Below, piece after piece: positions 20,115-33,200 of a stretch of 62,000 nt of DNA (positions are counted from its first letter, which is position 1; each line of letters opens with the position of its first letter). A program made the translations under genes and the position numbers. The notes under the pieces were generated by a model, which saw nothing but the letters and a program-made list of their open reading frames with translations, searched no databases and was not told where the DNA came from. This stretch comes from Apostichopus japonicus. Its lineage: Eukaryota > Echinodermata > Holothuroidea > Aspidochirotida > Stichopodidae. Where the stretch lies: positions 77,501 to 139,500 of the forward strand of contig NC_092577.1 in assembly GCF_037975245.1 (NCBI RefSeq), given 5' to 3'.

Positions 20115-23100
20115 ACCTGACATGTCATAGTACAGCAATACAGGTTGGCATTCCTGTTGCCTTAACCACATCAACCTAAAACAGCTTCACAACCTTGCAG
20201 CTCTCTAATATATCAAGTACAGCAATACAGGTTGGCATTCCTGTTGCCTTAACCACATCACCCTAATACAGCTCACAACCTTTCAGCTCTCTAATATATC
20301 AAGTACAGCAATACAGGTTGGTATTCCTTTTGCCTTAACCACACCACCCTTACAGCTCACAACCTAGCAGCTCCCTAAAATATCAAGTAAAGCAATATAG
20401 GTTGGTATTCCTGTTGCCTTAACCACATCTCCCCCTAATACAGCTCACAATCTTTCAGCTCTCTAATATATCAAGTACAGCAATACAGGTTTGACATTCC
20501 TGTTGCCTTAACCACACCACCTTTACAGCTCACAAACTTTCAGCTCTCAAATATACCAGGTACAGCAATACAGGTTGGCATTCCTGTTGCCTTAACCACA
20601 TCACCCTTACAGCTCACAACCTTTCAGCTCTCTAATAAATCAAGTACAGCAATACAGGTTGGTATTCCTTTTGCCTTAACCACATCACCCTTACAGCTCA
20701 CAACCTTACAGCTCCCTAATATATCATGTACAGCAATACAGGTTGGCATTCCTGTTGCCTTAACCACATCACCCTAATACAGCTCACAACCTTTCAGCTC
20801 TCTAATATATCAAGAACAGTAATACAGGTTGGTATTCCTGTTGCCTTAACCACATCACCGTTACAGCTCACAACCTTTCAGCTCTCTAATATATCAAGTA
20901 CAGCAATACAGGTTGGTATTCCTGTTGCCTTAACCACATCACCCTTACAGCTCACAACCTTGCAGCTCCCTAATATATCATGTACAGCAATACAGGTTGG
21001 CATTCCTGTTGCCTTAACCACATCACCCTAATACAGCTCACAACCTTTCAGCTCTCTAATATATCAAGAACAGTAATACAGGTTGGTATTCCTGTTGCCT
21101 TAACCACATCACCGTTACAGCTCACAACCTTTCAGCTCCCTAATATATCAAGTACAGCAATACAGGTTGGCATTCCTTTTGCCTTAACCACACCACCCTT
21201 ACAGCTCACAACCTAGCAGCTCCCTCATATATCAAGTACAGCAATACAGGTTGGCATTCCTTTTGCCTTAACCACACCACCCTTACAGCTCACAACCTAG
21301 CAGCTCCCTCATATATCAAGTACAGCAATACAGGTTGGTATTCCTGTTGCCTTAACCACACCACCCTTACAGCTCACAACCTAGCAGCTCCCTCATATAT
21401 CAAGTAGAGCAATACAGGTTGGCATTCCTTTTGCCTTAACCACACCACCCTTACAGCTCACAACCTAGCAGCTCCCTCATATATCAAGTACAGCAATACA
21501 GGTTGGTATTCCTGTTGCCTTAACAATACCACCCTTACAGCTCACAACCTAGCAGCTCCCTCATATATAAAGTACAGCAATACAGGTTGGCATTCCTGTT
21601 GCCTTAACCACATCAACCTAATACAGCTCACAACCTTGCAGGCTGCAGCTCTCTAATATATCAAGTACAGCAATACAGGTTGGCATTCCTGTTGCCTTAA
21701 CCACATCAACCTAATACAGCTCACAACCTTGCAGGCTGCAGCTCTCTAATATATCAAGTACAGCAATACAGGTTTGCATTACTGTTGCCTTAACCACATT
21801 TCGTTACAGTTCCCAACTTTGCAGCTCTAATATATCAAGTACAGCAATACAGGTTGGTATTCCTGTTGCCTTAACCACATCACCGTTACAGCTCACAACC
21901 TAGCAGCTCCCTAATATATCAAGTACAGCAATGCAGGTTGGCATTCCTGTTGCCTTAACCACACCACCGTTACAGCTCAGAACCTAGCAGCTCCCTAAAA
22001 TATCAAGTACAGCAATACAGGTTGGCATTCCTGTTGCCTTAACCACATCACCGTTACAGCTCACAACCTCTTAGCTCTAATATATCAAGTACAGCAATAC
22101 AGGTTGGCATTCCTGTTGCCTTAACCACATCACCGTTACAGCTCACAACGTAGCGCTCCCTTTTATATCAAGTACAGCAATACAGGTTGGCATTCCTGTT
22201 GCCTTAACCACATCACCCTTACAGCTCACAACCTTGCAGCTCCCTTATATATCAAGTACAGCAATACAGGTTGGCATTCCTGTTGCCTTAACCACATCAA
22301 CCTAAAACAGCTTCACAACCTTGCAGCTCTCTAATATATCAAGTACAGCAATACAGGTTGGCATTCCTGTTGCCTTAACCACATCACCCTAATACAGCTC
22401 ACAACCTTTCAGCTCTCTAATATATCAAGAACAGTAATATAGGTTGGTATTCCTGTTGACTTAACCACATCACTGTTACAGCTCACAACCTTTCAGCTCT
22501 CTAATATATCAAGTACAGCAATACAGGTTGGCATTCCTTTTGCCTTAACCACACCACCCTTACAGCTCACAACCTAGCAGCTCCCTAAAATATCAAGTAA
22601 AGCAATACAGGTTGGTATTCCTGTTGCCTTAACCACACCACCCTTACAGCTCACAACCTAGCAGCTCCCTCATATATCAAGTAGAGCAATACAGGTTGGC
22701 ATTCCTTTTGCCTTAACCACACCACCCTTACAGCTCACAACCTAGCAGCTCCCTCATATATCAAGTACAGCAATACAGGTTGGTATTCCTGTTGCCTTAA
22801 CAATACCACCCTTACAGCTCACAACCTAGCAGCTCCCTCATATATAAAGTACAGCAATACAGGTTTGCATTCCTGTTGCCTTAACCACATCAACCTAATA
22901 CAGCTCACAACCTTGCAGGCTGCAGCTCTCTAATATATCAAGTACAGCAATACAGGTTGGCATTCCTGTTGCCTTAACCACATCAACCTAATATAGCTCA
23001 CAACCTTGCAGGCTGCAGCTCTCTAATATATCAAGTACAGCAATACAGGTTTGCATTACTGTTGCCTTAACCACATTTCGTTACAGTTCACAACTTTGCA

Positions 23101-23840
23101 ACTCTAATACATCAAGTACAGCAATACAGGTTGGTATTCCTGTTGCCTTAACCACATCACCGTTACAGCTCACAACCTAGCAGCTCCCTAATATATCAAG
23201 TACAGCAATGCAGGTTGGCATTCCTGTTGCCTTAACCACACCACCGTTACAGCTCAGAACCTAGCAGCTCCCTAAAATATCAAGTACAGCAATACAGGTT
23301 GGCATTCCTGTTGCCTTAACCACATCACCGTTACAGCTCACAACCTCTTAGCTCTAATATATCAAGTACAGCAATACAGGTTGGCATTCCTGTTGCCTTA
23401 ACCACATCACCGTTACAGCTCACAACGTAGCGCTCCCTTTTATATCAAGTACAGCAATACAGGTTGGCATTCCTGTTGCCTTAACCACATCACCCTTACA
23501 GCTCACAACCTTGCAGCTCCCTTATATATCAAGTACAGCAATACAGGTTGGCATTCCTGTTGCCTTAACCACATCAACCTAATACAGCTCACAACCTTGC
23601 AGCTCCCTTATATATCAAGTCCAGCAATACAGGTTTGCATTACTGTTGCCTTAACCACATCACCGTTACAGTTCACAACCTTGCAGCTCTCTAATATACC
23701 AAGTACAGCAATACAGGTTGGCATTCCTGTTGCCTTAACCACACCACCCTTACAGCTCACAACCTTTCAGCTCTAATATATCAAGTAGAGCAACACAGGT
23801 TGGTATTCCTGTTGCCATAACCACACCACCCTTACAGCTT
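20115..23840. repeat. About 84-bp satellite with a 1.28-kb higher-order duplication
   Basis: Units of 80-86 bases contain AGCAATACAGGTTGGCATTC, CTGTTGCCTTAACCACATCA and TTACAGCTCACAACC. There are about 44 units. Unusual variants recur at constant distance: GGCTGCAGCT at 21641 and 22919, and CACAACGTAGCGCTCCC at 22144 and 23421. A block of several units was therefore duplicated with a shift of about 1277-1278 bases. The array lies just downstream of the sulfotransferase stop codon; whether it is part of a 3' UTR is unknown. Confidence 0.95.
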
Positions 23841-24115
23841 GCATAATATGTCTTTGCCAAACCAGCATAACAGTTTACATGTTTTTCCTAGCTGCAACTG
23901 GTGGCTGATCCATGGTGCACACTGGCAATTCAGCTACCTCATCCATGAGACACACCACAAAGCATTTAACCACAAATCAGTGATATACAAGCATAATATA
24001 GACTTGTTTCACCCTAACTAGCATAACAACATACATTTTGTCTAAACCACAGCTCACTCACAGCTCCCTGCATACTTGCAGTACCCATATCACAGCTCAC
24101 CTTTTCTTTTCAACC

Positions 24116-24285
24116 CTAACAGTTTCCTGTTGTGCCAATTTTCAATGCATCTTTGAGGTCAAGGAACTTTTGTTTTGCATATTCATAAAACTCTATATCC
24201 TCCTTCATCTTTGTTCGCATCAAAGCTACAGTTTCTTGAGAGGGCGCTGCCTTGAACTTTGTCTTTGAGATACTAACAGATTCAG
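24116..24285 (-). CDS. 2-O-sulfotransferase exon 8 (C terminus and stop)
   Basis: 170 bases, acceptor TTGTCTTTTCAG. It encodes PSQETVALMRTKMKEDIEFY and EYAKQKFLDLKD, then a TAG stop at 24116-24118. This matches the family C-terminal helix, where a QF or KF follows an EFY motif. Confidence 0.9.
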
Positions 24286-27200
24286 CTGAAAAGACAATTT
24301 GTGAAGCATAGGGAAGAAGAAGAGCAGATAAAAATATATTTCGTCACCAGAAGTAGCCTTACATATTGGTCACAAAGTGTTCATGAAAATGGAATTTCTT
24401 TGTGTGTAAGACAAGGTAAACCTACTTAGTGTGGTATATAAAAAATTAACAGAAATGTCTGCCAGTTAAAGTAAGATGCATTTGGCAGCTCTTTCTCAAA
24501 TACAACCTGTTTGGGCCTAATGTAAGGCTACAGTGTTAATAAACATGCATAAGTTTGAAGGGTTTAATAAGCTGCTACAGTGTTAGCTTACATGTATTAC
24601 TGTTTGTAAGGGTCTAATATGCTGCTACAGTGTTAGTTGACAAGCATTACTGTTTGAATGGGTGTAGTGTGCTGCTACAGTGTTAGCTAACATGTATTAC
24701 TGTTTGAAAGGGTCTAATGTTCTGCTACAGTGTTAGCTGGCATGAATTACTGTTTGAATGGGTCTAATATGCTGCTACAGTGTTAGCTGACATGCATTAC
24801 TGTTTTAATGGGTCGAATGTGCTGCTAGAGTGTTAGCTGACATGTATTACTGTTTGTAAGGGTCTAATATGCTGCTACAGTGTTAGCTGACATGCATTAC
24901 TGTTTTAATGGGTCTAATATGCTGCTACAGTGTTAGCTGACATGCATTACTGTTTTAATGGGTCGAATGTGCTGCTACAGTGTTAGTTGACAAGCATTAC
25001 TGTTTGAATGGGTGTAGTGTGCTGCTACAGTGTTAGCTGACATGCATTACTGTTTTAATGGGTCGAATGTGCTGCTACAGTGTTAGCTGACATGTATTAC
25101 TGTTTGTAAGGGTCTAATATGCTGCTACAGTGTTAGTTGACAAGCATTACTGTTTGAATGGGTGTAGTGTGCTGCTACAGTGTTAGCTGACATGCATTAC
25201 TGTTTTAATGGGTCGAATGTGCTGCTACAGTGTTAGCTGACATGTATTACTGTTTGTAAGGGTCTAATATGCTGCTACAGTGTTAGTTGACAAGCATTAC
25301 TGTTTGAATGGGTGTAGTGTGCTGCTACAGTGTTAGCTGACATGCATTACTGTTTTAATGGGTCGAATGTGCTGCTACAGTGTTAGCTGACATGTATTAC
25401 TGTTTGTAAGGGTCTAATATGCTGCTACAGTGTTAGTTGACATGCATTACTGTTTGAATGGGTGTAATGTGCTGCTAGAGTGTTAGCTGACATGTATTAC
25501 TGTTTGTTATGGTCTAATATGCTGCTACAGTGTTAGCTGACATGCATTACTGTTTGAAAGGGTCTAATGTTCTGCTACAGTGTTAGCTGGCATGAATTAC
25601 TGTTTTAATGGGTGTAATGTGCTGCTACAGTGTAAATAGACATTCATAACAGTTTCAGAGGGTCTAATGTACTGCTACAGTGTTAGCTGACATGCATTAC
25701 TGTTTTAATGGGTCGAATGTGCTGCTAGAGTGTTAGCTGACATGTATTACTGTTTGTTATGGTCTAATATGCTGCTACAGTGTTAGCTGACATGCATTAC
25801 TGTTTGAAAGGGTCTAATGTTCTGCTACAGTGTTAGCTGGCATGAATTACTGTTTTAATGGGTGTAATGTGCTGCTACAGTGTAAATAGACATTCATAAC
25901 AGTTTCAGAGGGTCTAATGTGCTGCTAGAGTGTTAGCTGACATGTATTACTGTTTGTAATGGTCTAATATGCTGCTACAGTGTTAGCTGACATGTATTAC
26001 TGTTTGTAATGGTCTAATATGCTGCTACAGTGTTAGCTGACATGCATTACTGTTTGAATGGGTGTAGTGTGCTGCTACAGTGTTAGCTGACATGCATTAC
26101 TGTTTGAATGGGTGTAGTGTGCTGCTACAGTGTTAGCTGACACGCATTACTGTTTGAATGGGTGTAGTGTGCTGCTACAGTGTTAGCTGACATGCATTAC
26201 TGTTGTAATCGGTCGAATGTGCTGCTACAGTGTTAGCTGACATGTATTACTGTTTGTAAGGGTCTAATATGCTGCTACAGTGTTAGTTGACAAGCATTAC
26301 TGTTTGAATGGGTGTAGTGTGCTGCTACAGTGTTAGCTGACATGCATTACTGTTTTAATGGGTCGAATGTGCTGCTACAGTGTTAGCTGACATGTATTAC
26401 TGTTTGTAAGGGTCTAATATGCTGCTACAGTGTTAGTTGACAAGCATTACTGTTTGAATGGGTGTAGTGTGCTGCTACAGTGTTAGCTGACATGCATTAC
26501 TGTTTTAATGGATCAAATGTGATTACAGTGTTAGCTGACATGTATTACTGTTTTAATGGGTCGAATGTGCTGCTACAGTGTTAGCTGACATGTATTACTG
26601 TTTGTAAGGGTCTAATATGCTGCTACAGTGTTAGTTGACATGCATTACTGTTTGAATGGGTGTAGTGTGCTGCTACAGTGTTAGCTGACATGTATTACTG
26701 TTTTAATGGGTCTAATATGCTGCTACAGTGTTAGCTGACATGCATTACTGTTTTAATGGGTGTAGTGTGCTGCTACAGTGTTAGCTAACATGTATTACTG
26801 TTTGAATGGGTGTAGTGTGCTGCTACAGTGTTAGCTGACATGCATTACTGTTTGAATGGGTGTAGTGTGCTGCTACAGTGTTAGCTGACATGTATTACTG
26901 TTTTAATGGGTCGAATGTGCTGCTACAGTGTTAGCTGACATGTATTACTGTTTGTAAGGGCCTAATATGCTGCTACAGTGTTAGTTGACACGCATTACTG
27001 TTTGAATGGGTGTAGTGTGCTGCTACAGTGTTAGTTGACACGCATTACTGTTTGAATGGGTGTAGTGTGCTGCTACAGTGTTAGCTGACATGTATTACTG
27101 TTTGTAAGGGCCTAATATGCTGCTACAGTGTTAGTTGACACGCATTACTGTTTGAATGGGTGTAGTGTACTGCTACAGTGTTAGTTGACACGCATTACTG

Positions 27201-30200
27201 TTTGAATGGGTGTAGTGTGCTGCTACAGTGTTAGCTGACATGCATTACTGTTTTAATGGGTCGAATGTGATTACAGTGTTAGCTGACATGTAATACTGTT
27301 TGTAAGGGTCTAATATGCTGCTACAGTGTTAGCTGACATGCATTACTGTTTTAATGGATCGAATGTGCTGCTACAGTGTTAGCTGGCATGAATTACTGTT
27401 TGAACATTACTACATAATACTCTTACGATCTGTATGTAATTAGAATGTGATTAGTCGGTAGTACTTAGCAGGATGAGTATGTGATTAGTATCTAAAAGTA
27501 GCAAGATTAGTATATAATTAGTGGTACCAGCTCACCCTTAATCTTTCTGTAAATAACAACTCCACCACCAAAGAAAGAAGGCATCAGCTTCTCAAGGACT
27601 CGTACCATCCCATCAAAGTCCTCCATGATACCTACAAACAAATACTTATCCAAGTTCTTCTTGGCTTCAGTCAAGGCAAATGCTCTATCTTGGCTGAAAG
27701 AAAACAATATTTGTACAGAGCACAGACATGAGAAAGCATCCTGCTACAATGTTTGTACAGGGCACAGATAAGAGAAGGCATCCTGCTACAATGTTAGTAC
27801 AGGGCACAGATAAGAGAAGGCATCCTGCTACAATGTTAGTACAGGGCACAGACATGAGAAGGCATCCTGCTACAATGATAGTACAGGTCACAGATAAGAG
27901 AAGGCATCCTGCTACAATATTTGTACAGGGCACAGACACGAGAAGGCATCCTGCTACAATATTTGTACAGGGCACAGATAAGAGAAGGCATCCTGCTACA
28001 ATGTTAGTACAGGGCACAGACATGAGAAGGCATCCTGCTACAATATTTGTACAGGGCACAGACAAGAGAAGGCATCCTGCTACAATATTTGTACAAGGCA
28101 CAGACAAGAGAAGGCATCCTGCTACAATGTTAGTACAGGGCACAGACACGAGAAGGCATCCTGCTACAATGCTAGTACAGGGCACAGACAGGAGAAGGCA
28201 TCCTGCTACAATGCTAGTACAGGGCACAGACATGAGAAGGCATCCCGCTACAATGTTAGTACAGGGCACAGACACAAGAAGGTATCCTGCTACAATGTTA
28301 GTACAGGGCACAGACACGAGAAGGCATCCTGCTACAATGTTAGTACAGGGCACAGAAACGAGAAGGTATCCTGCTACAATGTTAGTACAGGGCACAGATA
28401 AGAGAAGGCATCCTGCTACAATGTTAGTACAGGGCACAGACACGAGAAGGCATCCTGCTACAATATTCTGACACTGGCTGCTCAGACATCAAAAGGATAA
28501 TTAATGCATTGACAGGATCTGCTTAAGTATGATAGTTTAATGCTAAGAGTTTCCAATCTTGTTGATTGTAATTAATCTGTTTGCCCTTTAACTTGTACAA
28601 CATATCACTTTGTGGGTCACACAATCAACCAGTTAAACCAAAAGATATCCACCTTTAGGTTGTTAGTTGCATCTAGATCATTTAAATTCCTTGAAGGAAA
28701 ACAGTTTATTTCATGTTAAATTCTTTTTGGACCTCTTTCTCTGGTTATTCAAACCAGTGACATAAGTAACAGCATTAGGCCTACATTTAGCAGGGCTATG
28801 CCAGAACACAATAGACAGACAGATGCATTGCCATATCCAAATGAGCTAAATAGTGCCAAAGCTATTCCTAATTAATAAGGGGGGGAAATCCATTAAACAT
28901 ACTATGACTCCATTTCTTGTATACAAGCCATGACTTGTTTACAATTCTCACTAAACAAACCTTGACTTACCTACATTTCTTATGATAACCACAAAACATC
29001 ACAACATTAAGCATGAAGTGATAATCTGTTGTACAGTCTGCTCTCTTGTTCTTAAAGCAATCATCTATGGTCTGTAAAAAAAATTAAACACTACACATTA
29101 TAAAGGTATCAATCACACTTAATCAGTTATTAGCTGTAGGATGAGTGAACACTATTAGTTATCAATCCTACTTAATCAGTATGTCTGTAGAAGGGGTGAA
29201 CACTATGAGGGTATTAATCACACTTAATCAGTTTTGTTCAGTAGGAAGGGGTGAACACTATTAGGGTATCAATCATACTTAATCAGTATGTCTGTAGGAG
29301 GAGGTGAACACTATTATTAATCACACTTAATCAGTTTTGTTCGGTAGGAAGGGATATACACTATAATGGTATCAATCATACTTAATCAATATGTCTGTAG
29401 GAGGGGGTGAACACTATGAGGGTATCGATCACACTTAATCAGTTATATTCTGTAGGAGGGGGTGAACACTATAATGGTATCAATCACACTTAATCAGTAT
29501 GTCTGTAGGAGTTGGCTAACACTATAATGGTATCAATCATACTTAATCAATATGTCTGTAGGAGGGGGTGAACACTATGAGGGTATCGATCACACTTAAT
29601 CAGTTATATTCTGTAGGAGGGGGTGAACACTATAATGGTATCAATCACACTTAATCAGTATGTCTGTAGGAGTTGGCTAACACTATAATGGTATCAATCA
29701 TACTTAATCAATATGTCTGTAGGAGGGGGTGAACACTATGAGGGTATCGATCACACTTAATCAGTTATATTCTGTAGGAAGGGGTGAACACTATAATGGT
29801 ATCAATCATACTTAATCAATATGTCTGTAGGAGGGGATGAACACTATGAGGGTATCGATCACACTTAATCAGTTATATTCTGTAGGAAGGGATACACACT
29901 ATAATGGTATCAATCATACTTAATCAATATGTCTGTAGGAGGGGATGAACACTATGAGGGTATCGATCACACTTAATCAGTTATATTCTGTAGGAAGGGG
30001 TGAACACTATAATGGTATCAATCACACTTAATCAGTATGTCTGTAGGAGTTGGCTAACACTATAATGGTATCAATCATACTTAATCAATATGTCTGTAGG
30101 AGGGGGTGAACACTATGAGGGTATCGATCACACTTAATCAGTTATATTCTGTAGGAAGGGGTGCAACACTATAATGGTATCAATCATACTTAATCAATAT

Positions 30201-33200
30201 GTCTGTAGGAGGGGATGAACACTATGAGGGTATCGATCACACTTAATCAGTTATATTCTGTAGGAAGGGATACACACTATAATGGTATCAATCATACTTA
30301 ATCAATATGTCTGTAGGAGGGGATGAACACTATGAGGGTATCGATCACACTTAATCAGTTATATTCTGTAGGAAGGGATACACACTATAATGGTATCAAT
30401 CATACTTAATCAATATGTCTGTAGGAGGGGATGAACACTATGAGGGTATCGATCACACTTAATCAGTTATATTCTGTAGGAGGGGGTGAACACTATAATG
30501 GTATCAATCATACTTAATCAATATGTCTGTAGGAGGGGATGAACACTATGAGGGTATCGATCACACTTAATCAGTTATATTCTGTAGGAAGGGATACACA
30601 CTATAATGGTATCAATCATACTTAATCAATATGTCTGTAGGAGGGGGTGAACACTATGAGGGTATCGATCACACTTAATCAGTTATATTCTGTAGGAGGG
30701 GGTGAACACTATAATGGTATCAATCACACTTAATCAGTATGTCTGTAGGAGTTGGCTAACACTATAATGGTATCAATCATACTTAATCAATATGTCTGTA
30801 GGAGGGGGTGAACACTATGAGGGTATCGATCACACTTAATCAGTTATATTCTGTAGGAGGGGGTGAACACTATAATGGTATCAATCACACTTAATCAGTA
30901 TGTCTGTAGGAGTTGGCTAACACTATAATGGTATCAATCATACTTAATCAATATGTCTGTAGGAGGGGGTGAACACTATTAGGTATTAATCATACTTAAT
31001 CAGTATATTCTGTAGGAGTTGGCTAACACTATGACGGTATCAAACACACTTAATCAGTTATATTCTGTATTCAGCATAGCCACAGACGGCTTAAACTAAC
31101 TAACATATTAAGATCTGGGTAGAATTAATGAAGCTGATCATGTTAGAAAAGAGCATTAGCATTTTTATTGACTAGTAACTTAGTTTTATAAGCAACACAA
31201 AAAGGATCTTTCATGTAGTAACTAAGTTTTATAAGCAACACAAAAGGATCTTCCATGTAAGCAATGACCCCTGCTATGTTTTCTGGAACAGCACAGTTCT
31301 GTACCTAGCAGCGATCACTAGCAACTTGTGTAGACAATAAATTTCAATATGAGCTGTTATTACCTCATTTGGGAGGGCGGCATTCCGCCCTAACATATTC
31401 TGTAATTGCTGAGTATTGTTCATATCGGAATCTCCATGTCTCATAAAGTAGTACCATGACACATATCGAGCGATGGGCTCCCGGATTACACTGATGTAAA
31501 TAGGTCCTTCCTCCCTGCAGGAAAATATCACATCATTATGATATAGTGCATACTCATGTCGGCTTATAATGAGCAGTGTAAAACTTAAATATTGAACAAT
31601 GAATAGTGTAAAATTAGACAGAACAAAGGATACCGGGATGTTAAGGAAGAGGTGATGAGAGGATTTAGGAAAAGGAAGAGCTGGGGAGATAAAATCTGCA
31701 GAAGGGTGTAACAACAACAATGGGAGTTAATGAGTGAAGGGGAGAAAGAAAGGGGCATTAGGAAGGAAAAACATGTGAGTGTCCATCGACATGTGTGCTG
31801 AGAGAGGAGGTGGAGGGAGGGGAAAGAGGTGGATGTTGTCATTTCTAACATGTGAGTGTGGATCGACATGTGTGCTGAGAGGGGAGGTGCTGGGAGGGGA
31901 AAGAGGTGGATGTAGTCATTTCTAACCACCTCCCCTCTCAGCACACATGTCGATCCACACTCACATGTTAGAAATGACTACATCCACCTCTTTCCCCTCC
32001 CAGCACCTCCCCTCTCAGCACACATGTGGATCCACTCACATGTTAGAAATGACTACATCCACCTCTTTCCCCTCCCAGCACCTCCCCTCTCAGCACACAT
32101 GTCGATCCACACTCACATATTAGAAATGACTACATCCACCTCTTTCCCCTCCCAGCACCTCCCCTCTCAGCACACATGTCGATCCACACTCACATGTTAG
32201 AAATGTCTACATCCACCTCTTTCCCCTCCCACCACCTCCCCTCTCAGCACACATGTGGATCCACACTCACATGTTAGAAATGACTACATCCACCTCTTTC
32301 CCCTCCCAGCACCTCCCCTCTCAGCACACATGTCGATCCACTCTCACATGTTAGAAATGTCTACATCCACCTCTTTCCCGTCCCACCACCTCCCCTCTTA
32401 GTACACATGTTGATCCACACTCACATGTTAGAAATGACTACATCCACCTCTTTCCCCTCCCAGCACCTCCCCTCTCAGCACACATGTCGATCCACTCTCA
32501 CATGTTAGAAATGACTACATCCACCCTTTTCCCCTCCCTCCACCTGTGCTGAGAGGGGAGGTGGTGGGAGGGGAAAGAGGTGGATGTAGTCATTTCTAAC
32601 ATTTGACAAGGTATGACCCACATGTACTGCACATCTAGGTATTAAACATAAACAATGTCTGTACTAAACATCTATGTAGTAACATTGTAATAAACATCTG
32701 TTTCCTTAGAGACCTTCAACAATATGAATGGCTTACAAGGACATTTAACAGTAATCAAGCAAAACCACTGAAGCTGAACATTTATTGAAATTAAAACTTG
32801 TCTTTCTTAATTGAGCCAAGTTCATCATCCATAAAACATTTGATGTTTATGCATTCATAATTTACCCTTCAAAGTCCACAAATCTTTGATGCCCATGGAA
32901 GAAAGTTGGTCGCGATGTTTGGCTAAGCAGATTGTTTAAGAAAGTTCTCTGAAAGAGAAAAGTGAATAAGCTGTTGTAACTTGAATGTTACCTATCTCCT
33001 ACGGCAACCATAAACTCATCACTTGCTTGCTTTTAGCATCTAACTGATGTTATTTCTTTATTTTTACCACAGCCAAAACAAAACTTCACTCCTTTATTAG
33101 ATATTATCAAGGAAAATAAAAACCACATGGCCTTTGTCATACTACAGGCTCTGTATTCTTTCATGTATTCCAAAACATATTGTACTACAGTAATACACAT

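Noticed and set aside
27685-28471. Open frames of about 250 codons on both strands (HPATMLVQGTD repeats)
   Set aside because: Both arise from a 42-bp intronic minisatellite between two well-defined sulfotransferase exons. Two fully overlapping antisense frames with the same period indicate repeat geometry, not protein.
31274-31720. 148-codon minus-strand frame as one coding region
   Set aside because: Only 31364-31514 is exon, bounded by an acceptor and donor and matching the sulfotransferase family. The rest is intron read-through in frame.
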